From: CTSoil-075 sp042610375
GTDB lineage: Bacteria; Bacillota; Negativicutes; DSM-13327
Length of the DNA: 64,000 nt
Reading direction: 5' to 3'
Assembly (NCBI RefSeq): GCF_042610375.1
Contig: NZ_JBGJZL010000002.1
Coordinates: 1-64,000 of the forward strand
The notes beneath the pieces are model-generated. The model was not told where the DNA came from. It searched no databases and was given only the letters and a program-made list of their open reading frames with translations. Below are positions 53,774 through 61,323 of this stretch, piece by piece (the stretch's first letter is position 1; the number at the start of each line of letters is the position of its first letter). Position numbers and translations under genes: made by a program.

Positions 53774-54103
53774 ATGGTTTTACCGCTGATTGGACTCATG
53801 GTTGGTATTTTCGTTGGAACTTTTTTCCCTTTAACGATACCCGTAGAATATGCTAAATTTATGTCAGTTGCATTACTCGCTTCTTTGGATTCTGTTTTTG
53901 GTGGTTTAAGAGCTGGTGCCGAAGAAAAATTTGATAATACAGTCTTTATTACTGGTTTTTTTACCAATGCATTAATGGCGGCAGGTTTAGTATATGTAGG
54001 TGAACGATTAGGAATTGATCTATACTATGTCGCATTATTAGCTTTTGGGTTACGGATATTTCAAAATTTAGCAATTATGCGTCGATATTTTCTTAAAAAA
54101 TAA
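53774..54103 (+). CDS. sbp: Small basic protein (DUF1290)
   Basis: A 109-residue membrane protein with three hydrophobic segments and the DUF1290/Sbp pattern: LIGLMVGIFVGTFFP, MSVALLASLDSVFGGLRAG and KFDNTVFITGFFTNALMA. It is conserved upstream of ftsA in Bacillus and clostridia; the function is unknown, presumably linked to division by location. The ATG follows the DUF881 stop codon with no gap. A 146-base AT-rich gap separates it from ftsA. Confidence 0.9.
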   Translation: MVLPLIGLMVGIFVGTFFPLTIPVEYAKFMSVALLASLDSVFGGLRAGAEEKFDNTVFITGFFTNALMAAGLVYVGERLGIDLYYVALLAFGLRIFQNLAIMRRYFLKK

Positions 54104-54122
54104 TTTATTTTTTTAAAGTAGT

Positions 54123-54157
54123 TATTTTTCTAGGACTTTTGATGTATTTTTCTAGGA
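54123..54157 (+). repeat. 13-base direct repeats upstream of ftsA
   Basis: TATTTTTCTAGGA occurs at 54123-54135 and 54145-54157, start to start 22 bases, i.e. two helical turns. A TATAAT at 54173-54178 follows downstream, so the repeats may be an operator for a promoter in front of ftsA. No clear -35 box is seen. Confidence 0.6.
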
Positions 54158-54249
54158 ATTATGTATTTTTATTATAATCAAAAAAGGAAATTTTAAAAAT
54201 GTGTTGAAATATATGGAAGTAATATAATATTTTCTAAGTGAGGGTAGAC

Positions 54250-55446
54250 ATGGATAATAGATACATCCTAGGAATTGATATAGGAACGAGTACCATCAAG
54301 GCATTTATTGGCAATAAAATGAAAGATGGGACGGTTTTTGTTGCAGGTAATGGTACTATGCCAACAGTAGGTATTGCCAAAGGAACGATTACAGACGTTG
54401 AGCAGCTCGCAATGGCAATTAGTCAAGCTGTTGAGTGTGCCGTTATGGCCACTCATATTTCGGTCAAAGATGCTTATATTGGTATTGGCGGAGTGGAACT
54501 TAGTTCTATAAGTGGTATTGGTAGTATTTCCTTATCAACGACTGATGTTATTATTCATGATGATATTGAACGGGTGTATCAGGCTGCTATATTAGCGAGT
54601 ATACCTGATGATCATGAAGTTTTACATATCTTACCTAAAAGTTTCTTGGTTGATAAACAAAGGCAAACTCATTTACCATTACAGCAACAATGTTCTCATT
54701 TGGAAGTAGAAGCACAGATTGTCAGTATGCCTAGAGAGAGCGTTTATAAGTTAATTGATACTGTTGAGCGTTTAGGTATTCATATTGTTGGCGTTGTAGC
54801 AAATCATATTGTCGCTTCACAAGTATTGTCAAATATAAGTACAGAAAATTATGTATTTATGGATATTGGAGCGGGGACAACAGAATTGATGGTAGTTCGT
54901 GATGGACAAGTCCATTTGTCGGCGGCATTGGCACTTGGTGGTCATTATATTACGAGTGATATAATGAATGGTTTTGAGATTACTTATCAACATGCTGAAG
55001 AAATTAAAAGATACTATTCAAAATTAGACAAGAATTTGCGAGGAAAAAATATTATTTTAGATTGTAATGGTTACGGAACAATTGATAAACAGTTTTCTTA
55101 TGATTTTTTATATGATATTATTGAAAGTCGTATCGAAGAAATTGTTTATTTAATCCATGAGCATTTGAAATCGACGATGGAACTTAGTAAATTTGATAAG
55201 ATCTTGCTGACGGGTGGCTGTAGTGCCATGCTAGATATTCGAGATCATATCCAAAAGTTATTTGGTATTCCAGTTGAGGAAGTGAATCTAGAAGAATTAC
55301 TTCCTGAATATGCTAATCATACTAATCTTGCTTGTTATGGAGTATTAACATATGCTGTAAATCATATACCCGATGCTCCTGTTGCCAGTAGTCATAATGC
55401 TTGGCGTACATTAGTAAGTAAGTTTAAGAATTTGTTAACTAGTTAA
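54250..55446 (+). CDS. ftsA: Cell division protein FtsA
   Basis: A 398-residue actin-like protein that tethers FtsZ to the membrane. The phosphate loops GIDIGTSTIKAFIG and FMDIGAGTTELMVV, the FtsA-specific SHS2/1C domain (about 85-160), LTGGCSAMLDI, and a C-terminal amphipathic helix (NAWRTLVSKFKNLL) are visible. ATG 54250 is taken after AGTGAGGGTAG; an in-frame GTG at 54238 overlaps that site. ftsZ follows after 31 bases. Confidence 0.93.
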   Translation: MDNRYILGIDIGTSTIKAFIGNKMKDGTVFVAGNGTMPTVGIAKGTITDVEQLAMAISQAVECAVMATHISVKDAYIGIGGVELSSISGIGSISLSTTDVIIHDDIERVYQAAILASIPDDHEVLHILPKSFLVDKQRQTHLPLQQQCSHLEVEAQIVSMPRESVYKLIDTVERLGIHIVGVVANHIVASQVLSNISTENYVFMDIGAGTTELMVVRDGQVHLSAALALGGHYITSDIMNGFEITYQHAEEIKRYYSKLDKNLRGKNIILDCNGYGTIDKQFSYDFLYDIIESRIEEIVYLIHEHLKSTMELSKFDKILLTGGCSAMLDIRDHIQKLFGIPVEEVNLEELLPEYANHTNLACYGVLTYAVNHIPDAPVASSHNAWRTLVSKFKNLLTS

Positions 55447-55477
55447 TATACTGTAACTAATAAGGGGGAGAATTTTC

Positions 55478-56527
55478 ATGCTTGAATTAGATATGGATTT
55501 AGATCGATTTGCGGCAATTAAAGTAATTGGTGTTGGTGGTGGTGGAAATAATGCTGTAAATCGTATGATTGCTGCAGGTCTCAATGGTGTAGAGTTTATA
55601 TCAGTTAATACGGATGCTCAAGCGTTGATGCATTCTCAAGCTCCTGTTCGTATTCAGATCGGCGAAAAACTGACTAAAGGGCTTGGTGCAGGTGCGAATC
55701 CAGATATTGGAGAGAAAGCTGCGCAAGAGAGTCGTGAAGAAATCATCAAGGCATTAAGAGGCGCAGATATGGTATTTGTTACAGCTGGCATGGGAGGCGG
55801 TACAGGGACTGGCGCTGCTCCTATTGTGGCTGAATGCGCAAAAGAGGTAGGAGCGTTAACGGTCGGAGTTGTTACTAAACCTTTTTCCTTTGAAGGACGC
55901 AGGCGACAAGGACAGGCTGAACTAGGGACTGGAAAACTGAAAGAAAAAGTAGATACCTTGATCACCATACCAAATGATCGTCTATTGCAAGTCGCTGATA
56001 AACGTACATCAATGATTGATGCATTTCGTATTGCTGATGACGTTCTTAGACAAGGCGTACAGGGTATTTCTGATTTGATCGCAGTACCAGGGTTAATTAA
56101 TTTAGATTTTGCAGATGTTAAAACCATTATGACAGATACAGGTTCGGCATTAATGGGGATTGGTTACGGTTCAGGTGATAATCGAGCCGTTACGGCAGCC
56201 GAAGCAGCGATTAAGAGTCCATTATTAGAAACTTCCATTGAAGGAGCACGAGGTGTTCTGTTAAATATTACTGGTGGATCGAGTTTGGGTTTATTGGAAG
56301 TAAATGAAGCCGCTGCCATTATTTCAGATGCTGTTGATCCACAAGCCAATATTATTTTTGGTGCAGTGATTGATGAAACTTTTCAGGATGAAGTACGCGT
56401 TACTGTTATTGCAACAGGATTTGATGGTAAGCCTATGCAGATCAATACTGGTAAAAATGAAAGTACTCCAGTCATTGAGCCATTTAAAGTTCGGGATTTG
56501 GATATACCAGCCTGGATGAGACGCTAA
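55478..56527 (+). CDS. ftsZ: Cell division GTPase FtsZ
   Basis: A 349-residue tubulin homologue that forms the Z-ring. The nucleotide-binding start KVIGVGGGGNNAVNRM, the tubulin signature GGGTGTGAAP (about residues 107-116), and the T7 loop NLDFADVKTIM are complete. The C-terminal peptide ends DLDIPAWMRR, the conserved site for FtsA and other partners, after a very short linker. AAGGGGGAG precedes the ATG. A 29-base-stem terminator follows at once. Confidence 0.97.
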   Translation: MLELDMDLDRFAAIKVIGVGGGGNNAVNRMIAAGLNGVEFISVNTDAQALMHSQAPVRIQIGEKLTKGLGAGANPDIGEKAAQESREEIIKALRGADMVFVTAGMGGGTGTGAAPIVAECAKEVGALTVGVVTKPFSFEGRRRQGQAELGTGKLKEKVDTLITIPNDRLLQVADKRTSMIDAFRIADDVLRQGVQGISDLIAVPGLINLDFADVKTIMTDTGSALMGIGYGSGDNRAVTAAEAAIKSPLLETSIEGARGVLLNITGGSSLGLLEVNEAAAIISDAVDPQANIIFGAVIDETFQDEVRVTVIATGFDGKPMQINTGKNESTPVIEPFKVRDLDIPAWMRR

Positions 56528-56529
56528 TA

Positions 56530-56591
56530 AAAAACAAACAAAAAAAGTACATGAAAACATTTGTTTTCATGTACTTTTTTTGTTTGTTTTT
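56530..56591. terminator. Very long perfect hairpin after ftsZ
   Basis: A perfect inverted repeat with 29-base arms (56530-56558 and 56563-56591) and an ATTT loop begins three bases after the ftsZ stop. The arms have A- and T-runs at the ends, so it can terminate in both directions. It separates the division genes from the sporulation sigma locus. Confidence 0.9.
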
Positions 56592-56601
56592 GTAATGTTT
56601 A

Positions 56602-56655
56602 TTTGTAAAAACTTACCATGATTTTACAAAAAAAAGAAGTTTAACTTGTTATAAT
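56602..56655 (+). promoter_or_regulatory. Candidate spoIIG promoter with long spacer and inverted repeat
   Basis: A perfect -10 TATAAT (56650-56655) has a -35-like TTTACA (56623-56628) 21 bases upstream, much longer than the normal 17. The B. subtilis spoIIG promoter is known for a similar 22-base spacer, bridged by Spo0A-P. An inverted repeat, TTTGTAAAA (56602-56610) and TTTTACAAA (56622-56630), overlaps the -35 and could be the activator site, although it is only a partial match to the Spo0A box TGTCGAA. Confidence 0.55.
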
Positions 56656-56740
56656 AGGAATAAATTCCAAACTATTTTTAAAATTTAAAAAAAGATAGAA
56701 TAGGAGAGCTGCTATAAATATCGATAGGTAGGGTGGGAGA

Positions 56741-57664
56741 ATGTATGTGTATGCTGATGTGATTTTTTTTATAAATTTTGTGATGAATAGTGTGATCTTA
56801 TTATTAACAGCTTGGACAGCCGATATAAAATATAAAGTTTGGCGTATTTTATTATCTGCTACTGTTGGTAGTTGTTATGTTTTGATTTCTTTATTGCCGG
56901 GGATGCTGATGATGGCTCATTTTTGGTTTAAGATGCTGATGGCTTTTTCATTAATCCTATTAGCCTTTGGTTTTCAACCAAGACGTATTATATTTTTACT
57001 TGTGGCTTTTTTTTATGTTATATCTTTTATTTTAGGTGGATCTGTAGTGGGCTGGTTGTACTTTGGGCAAACCAGCTATTACTTGGGAAATTCGATCATA
57101 CTGACTAACTTATCTTGGACACATCTGCTCTGGGGAAGTTTATTAGGTATATCTTTAGTTATGATTGTTGTAAGACGTATGATCGTGCGTGCGACTCGCC
57201 ATAGTCATTTATATCAGGTAATACTTGAATACGAAAAGCGAAGGATTGAACTTACTGCCATGCTTGATACAGGTAATGGATTATATACACTCATTGACCG
57301 TAAGCCTGTTATATTAGTTAATCAACATGCTATTGAACCACTTCTAAGTCAGCAAGTGAAGTATTTTTTGCAAAATCATAGTCCAGAGACATGGTTGTCT
57401 AATCTAAATGAATGTATGGATCTAGTATGGTTATCAAGAGTGCAAATTATTCCATACCATTCCATCGGTCATAAAAGTATGTTATTAGCGTTTCGCCTTG
57501 ATTATTTTATGATCACAGGCAAAGGTGGAGATATTGATATTGGTGATGTGATGATTGGTATTTATAGTGGAACGTTATCAGGGGATGGGGCCTATGATGT
57601 ATTGCTACACCCTCAGATCATGAATAAACTAAGTAAAAAAGAGGAGGTAAGTATATGCGCATAA
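56741..57664 (+). CDS. spoIIGA: Sporulation sigma-E processing peptidase SpoIIGA
   Basis: A 307-residue membrane aspartic protease that cuts pro-sigma-E in the mother cell. Five hydrophobic segments fill residues 1-145; the catalytic Asp is D176 in MLDTGNG, matching the active-site motif of the B. subtilis enzyme. The C-terminal cytosolic domain with HSIGHKSMLLAF and LLHPQIM is typical. It overlaps sigE by 10 bases. It is activated by SpoIIR, encoded at 62.1 kb. Confidence 0.95.
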   Translation: MYVYADVIFFINFVMNSVILLLTAWTADIKYKVWRILLSATVGSCYVLISLLPGMLMMAHFWFKMLMAFSLILLAFGFQPRRIIFLLVAFFYVISFILGGSVVGWLYFGQTSYYLGNSIILTNLSWTHLLWGSLLGISLVMIVVRRMIVRATRHSHLYQVILEYEKRRIELTAMLDTGNGLYTLIDRKPVILVNQHAIEPLLSQQVKYFLQNHSPETWLSNLNECMDLVWLSRVQIIPYHSIGHKSMLLAFRLDYFMITGKGGDIDIGDVMIGIYSGTLSGDGAYDVLLHPQIMNKLSKKEEVSICA

Positions 57665-58392
57665 CATGGCCGATTATTAAGTTAGTTATAAAACTAAAAA
57701 TCATCACCATCTTGCAGTTATTACGCTTAGTAGAAAGTGATGAGGTTTTTTATGTAGGTAGTACAGAAGTGTTACCTCCTCCTTTGAGCAATGATGAAGA
57801 AACATTTCTATTAGTCCGTTTACAAAATGGTGATCATACGGTAAAAAGCATTTTCATTGAAAGGAATTTACGTTTAGTTGTCTACATTGCTCGTAAATTT
57901 GAAAATACAGGAGTTGGCATTGAAGATTTAGTTAGTATAGGAACGATTGGATTAATTAAGGCTGTTAATACATTTGATCCAGTAAAACGAATTAAATTGG
58001 CGACTTATGCTTCAAGGTGCATTGAGAATGAAATTTTGATGTATTTAAGACGTAATAATAAAACACGTTCAGAAGTATCTTTTGATGAGCCATTAAATAT
58101 TGATTGGGATGGAAATGAATTGTTATTGTCAGATGTCTTGGGGACGGAAAATGATATTATTTATAAATCTGTAGAAGAAGAAGTTGATAAAACACTATTA
58201 CATAATGCCATGAGTAAGTTATGCGGTCGCGAACGACGCATTATGGAACTTCGCTTTGGTTTGCATGATGATGGATTAGAGCGTACACAAAAAACTGTGG
58301 CAGATATGTTGGGTATATCTCAATCGTACATTTCTAGGTTAGAGAAACGAATATTGAAAAAAATGAAAAAATACATGAATAATATGAGCTAA
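57655..58392 (+). CDS. sigE: RNA polymerase sigma-E precursor
   Basis: A 245-residue pro-sigma-E. The first about 31 residues are a hydrophobic, basic pro-sequence ahead of ESDEVFYVGSTEVLPPPLS, where SpoIIGA cuts. Region 2 (RNLRLVVYIARKFENTG, IGLIKAVNTFDP, LATYASRCIENEILMYLRR) and region 4 (TVADMLGISQSYISRLEKRI) are almost identical to Bacillus SigE. GAGGAGG precedes the ATG inside spoIIGA. In most spore formers sigG follows directly; here 2.9 kb of inserted DNA intervenes. Confidence 0.97.
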   Translation: MRITWPIIKLVIKLKIITILQLLRLVESDEVFYVGSTEVLPPPLSNDEETFLLVRLQNGDHTVKSIFIERNLRLVVYIARKFENTGVGIEDLVSIGTIGLIKAVNTFDPVKRIKLATYASRCIENEILMYLRRNNKTRSEVSFDEPLNIDWDGNELLLSDVLGTENDIIYKSVEEEVDKTLLHNAMSKLCGRERRIMELRFGLHDDGLERTQKTVADMLGISQSYISRLEKRILKKMKKYMNNMS

Positions 58393-58484
58393 TTTACAAA
58401 CTTAATCGCTCCCTTTTTTAGGGAATGTAATTTATTGTTGTTGTTGTAAGCGATCTGATTTATGTAAGGGGCAATCATAAGTAG

Positions 58485-58643
58485 AACTACATCTGCATCT
58501 TGATTGATCTCTTTAATCGAGAAATCATTGGCTACAGCACTGGTGATCATAAGGATGCCAGCTTAGTGTATAAAGCATTTGCCAGCATTAAAATAAATTT
58601 GAAAAGCATCAGTCTTCTTCATACCGATCGTGGAAATGAGTTT
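58485..58643 (+). pseudogene. Fragment of an IS3-type transposase (integrase core)
   Basis: About 53 codons match the middle of an IS3-family OrfB: ICILIDLFNREIIGYS, KDASLVYKAF and LLHTDRGNEF, which includes the second catalytic Asp region. Upstream a stop at 58482 and downstream loss of similarity after NEF show that both ends are gone. It is not the same element as the minus-strand IS at 59961-61135, since the two OrfB proteins differ clearly. Confidence 0.75.
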
Positions 58644-58739
58644 ATATATGTGGATGAGGTACAAGGGTACTTAATGCTATTGTAATGGATCAAATAGGTG
58701 TTATTCTCAGTGCTTGTTGTAAGCTGGAACTATGAAATA

Positions 58740-59030
58740 CTCGCTAGTGTCCCTGGATATGTGATTAGGTGTCATCATAAAGCAAGACTTCAAAATATTA
58801 CCGATTCTACAACAACCTTGCTAGGAACCTCTGAGGCTGGATCTATAATGAGCTACTGGTCATCTCAATGGTCAGTGATACAAGGCTTATTTACAATAAG
58901 TACAGCAAGAATGTTTGAAATACAGCATGTTACTAATACAGGACATGCGGGTAGTGGGTTTGGAATTGCTCTTGCTTTCGCTGGTATTAATGAGATTTAT
59001 ACAGTAATTACAATAAGAAAGATAGCGTAG
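58740..59030 (+). pseudogene. Fragment resembling a phage tail-fibre C-terminal domain
   Basis: The last roughly 95 codons of an open frame (open from 58698) read like the C-terminal beta-rich domain found on phage tail fibres and related surface proteins: HHKARLQNITDSTTTLLGTSE, a middle FTISTARMFEIQH and a late GFGIALAFAGINEIYTVITI. No start region with a ribosome binding site and no N-terminal fibre part are present, so it is a remnant. It hints that the insert between sigE and sigG once included phage-derived genes. The family match is from memory of the motif pattern. Confidence 0.5.
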
Positions 59031-59157
59031 TGTAGGCATAATGATAGATCTTTTTATTACTACATGATAATTATTATATGATAGTAAACTTAGTTTATGT
59101 TATTATGGTAATGTAAATTAAATATGATAGTTATATTGCGAAAGGAGATATATCAAA

Positions 59158-59772
59158 ATGTTTGGGGTTGGAACACACTTTAGAAACTTGCTTCGTACAA
59201 TCAGATATGCTAGGGAAGGATTAAAAATTAAGCATGTAAGCTACATTGACAAAGGATTTCAGGCAGAGGCTCCTATTGAAATACTCTACAAAGTTTTGAT
59301 CGAATCACATGTGTTTATGGGTAAATACACATATATGGTTAGCGGTAGAATTTATCAAAATACTAAAATTGGGAGATATTGTTCTGTTGGCACAAATGTA
59401 AATATTGGACTACCCGAGCATCCAACGAACTATCTTTCAACTCACCCATTCCAATACTCTAAGGATTATATAAACAAAGAAACTGTTATTGGGAATGATG
59501 TGTGGTTAGGAAATAATGCTTGTATTAAATCAGGCATCACAGTTGGGACTGGTGCAATAGTAGGTGCTGGTTCTATAGTTACAAAAGATGTTCCGCCTTA
59601 TGCCATCGTGGCTGGTGTCCCTGCGAAAATAATTAGATATCGTTTTGATGAGAAAACTATTCAAGAGTTATTAATGTCTAGTTGGTGGGATAAAGATATT
59701 CTGGAATTAGATGGACTTTCGTTTGATAATATCCATGAGTGTTTGAAAAAACTTAAGACTAGTAGAGTATAA
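59158..59772 (+). CDS. Hexapeptide-repeat acetyltransferase (CatB-related)
   Basis: A 204-residue left-handed beta-helix acyltransferase. The hexapeptide turns are visible in NTKIGRYCSVGTNVNIG, TVIGNDVWLGNNACIKSGITVGTGAIVGAGSIV, and the family ending PPYAIVAGVPAKIIRYRF. Such enzymes transfer acetyl groups to sugars or to antibiotics such as chloramphenicol or streptogramin A; the acceptor cannot be told here. AAAGGAG precedes the ATG by ten bases. It is the only intact gene in the insert between sigE and sigG, followed by its own terminator. Confidence 0.85.
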   Translation: MFGVGTHFRNLLRTIRYAREGLKIKHVSYIDKGFQAEAPIEILYKVLIESHVFMGKYTYMVSGRIYQNTKIGRYCSVGTNVNIGLPEHPTNYLSTHPFQYSKDYINKETVIGNDVWLGNNACIKSGITVGTGAIVGAGSIVTKDVPPYAIVAGVPAKIIRYRFDEKTIQELLMSSWWDKDILELDGLSFDNIHECLKKLKTSRV

Positions 59773-59792
59773 ACTATAAACTGCAACTAATA

Positions 59793-59819
59793 AGACGTCT
59801 GATAGGCGTCTATTTTTAT
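59793..59819 (+). terminator. Terminator after the acetyltransferase
   Basis: AGACGTC (59793-59799) pairs with GGCGTCT (59805-59811), allowing one G-T pair, around TGATA, followed by ATTTTTATT. Confidence 0.65.
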
Positions 59820-59994
59820 TGAGACTAACTATATGAAGTCAATAGTGAAAGATAACTTTTTAAAAATTTTCTAACATTAAAAAGGGGCGCAAAAATACAC
59901 ACCTAAAGCTGTTGAAATTTTGAAAAAGGTATAAGGTGAAAATTTGAATGATAATGGAATTGTCAACAAAAATTAGATACAAAATTAAGAAAAT

Positions 59995-60840
59995 TTATGA
60001 ATTTAATTCCTCAAATTGGGAAGCGGAAAGATATCCAAGAGAGGAATGCATTCTCTTGGTGTTGTAATATAGTTCAATATATTTAAAGATTTCTTGCTGA
60101 GCTTGCTCAGGTGTTTCGAAATGAGCATCCTGAACAAGCTCTCTTTTTATTGTTCGATAAAATGATTCCATTAAAGCATTATCATATGGATTTCCCTTTC
60201 TACTGACACTTGATACCGCTTCATGTAGACCTTGATAGGTATGAATGATAAGACCTTTTTTCGGATGTTCTCTACCATAAGCCTGCATAAATGCATCAAT
60301 TACAAGGGCATCCTTCATGTTCCGCCCCATAGACCATACAGATACTTTGCGGGAATAAATATCAAGGAATACGGCTAAATATAGTACTCCTTTTTTGTAG
60401 GCACGTATATAATATCGCCAACCCAGATTTTATTCATGTCATCAGTTTGAAATGACTGATTAAGTAAGTTAGGTCTTTCTATTGAAGATGATTGCTGATT
60501 GTAACGCTTATATCGGTATCTTGCACCTTTTGGAAGCCGTTTCAGATTTCTCATCAACCGAGAGACACGTTTTCGGTTTGTAGTAATGCCTTGCTGTTTA
60601 AGAACTTTTGAAATCCTTATAGAACCATAACTGCCTTTATGCTCTTCAAATATATTTTTTATTTCAGTACTTAAAACTTCATTTTCAAGCATTCGTTTGG
60701 ATGGTTTTCTATTTAGGTATTCATAGAAACCAGAACGTGAAATACTTAATGCTTTACAGGCCTTCTTGATATTATATTTGTCCTGGTTTTCCTTAAGATA
60801 TTGAAATCTTATACATTCTTTTTCTTCAAGAAGACCGGAA
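59995..60840 (-). pseudogene. IS3 OrfB transposase, frameshifted and catalytically damaged
   Basis: OrfB similarity starts at about 60840 in the -1 frame. The first Asp is present (VGDIIYV) and the Glu near NALMESFYRTIKREL is intact. The frame is broken at about 60390, where the sequence passes from PTKKEYYI-stop into KKGVLYLAVFLDIYSRKV. The second Asp is lost: HTDQG has become HTYQG, and several residues after it are missing before SSVSRKGNPYDNA. Without the DDE set the product would be inactive even if the frame were restored. Confidence 0.85.
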
Positions 60841-61101
60841 TTTTTTTAGTAATTCTGACTCTGCTCTCGGTTCTTCATTTTCTCGTTTGAGTTTTTTTAT
60901 TTCATATTAAGAATTATAAATTGCGCTTCCATCACCTGAAAACGCAATTTCCCCATATTCTTCATACTCACTTATCCAGCGGTACAGGCTATTGTAATGG
61001 ATAGATAATTCCTTTGCAACTTCAGAAACGGACATGCTATCTTCCAAAACTAATTTTATTACTGCTATTTTAAATTGGCGGTCATAACTCCTTCTACCCA
61101 T
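60826..61101 (-). pseudogene. IS3 OrfA with in-frame stop
   Basis: OrfA opens at 61101 with a helix-turn-helix of transposase-8 type (RQFKIAVIKLVLEDSMSVSEVAKEL, HYNSLYRWI). After IYNS a TAA at 60909-60907 interrupts the frame, but the sequence continues in the same frame (YEIKKLKRENEE, a leucine-zipper-like segment) to a TGA at 60828-60826. One base change would restore a 91-residue OrfA. The A7 run at 60841-60847 is placed where IS3 elements make the OrfAB fusion by -1 frameshifting. Confidence 0.8.
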
Positions 61102-61240
61102 AAACTGTCACCTTTTCCTCTTATTTTAGTGTCCAGTTTATTATACCATTTCCAGGAGGTCTTTTTCTTCAATGTCCGTATTTTCAGGTTCTGTTCAAGG
61201 CTGAAACTTTTTTTATGTAAATGCTCTCGGGCAGAGTGAT

Positions 61241-61270
61241 GAATAAAACTCTTTAAGCATGGTAATAATG
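61241..61270 (+). promoter_or_regulatory. Candidate sigma-F promoter of sigG-spoIIR
   Basis: GAATA (61241-61245) and GGTAATAATG (61261-61270) are separated by 15 bases. The second box fits the sigma-F -10 consensus GGnnAnAnTR at every fixed position, and the first fits the related forespore -35. It lies 54 bases before the sigG ATG and 105 bases past the IS end, so the insertion spared it. sigG of B. subtilis is known to depend on sigma-F. Confidence 0.55.
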
Positions 61271-61323
61271 CTCATGTACGGGAATGGTATTTTAAGATTA
61301 TGGAAGTTATGGGAGGAGATAAC

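Larger units (their letters stand above)
59961..61135 (-). mobile_element. Decayed IS3-family insertion sequence
   Basis: An element of about 1.18 kb read on the minus strand. Imperfect terminal inverted repeats are TGTCAACAAAAATTAGA (59961-59977) and, on the other strand, TGGACACTAAAATAAGA (61135-61119); both begin with the TG typical of IS3 ends. It holds orfA and orfB with an A7 frameshift site (61-kb end of orfB, 60841-60847). No matching 3-4 base target duplication is evident. Several lesions make it non-autonomous. Confidence 0.8.

Noticed and set aside
55654..56127. 157-codon minus-strand frame inside ftsZ
   Set aside because: Antisense shadow of a strongly conserved gene, with no start signal and no recognisable protein.
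57655..57750. Hydrophobic N-terminus of SigE as a mispredicted start
   Set aside because: The extension is the known inhibitory pro-sequence removed by SpoIIGA and has a good ribosome binding site.
58500..58685. Open frame after sigE as a small gene
   Set aside because: It is the interior of an IS3 transposase; no ribosome binding site, and similarity is lost after HTDRGNEF.
61257..61289. GCATG with GGGAATGGTA as the forespore promoter of sigG
   Set aside because: The spacer is 18 bases and one -10 position mismatches; the pair at 61241-61270 fits better.
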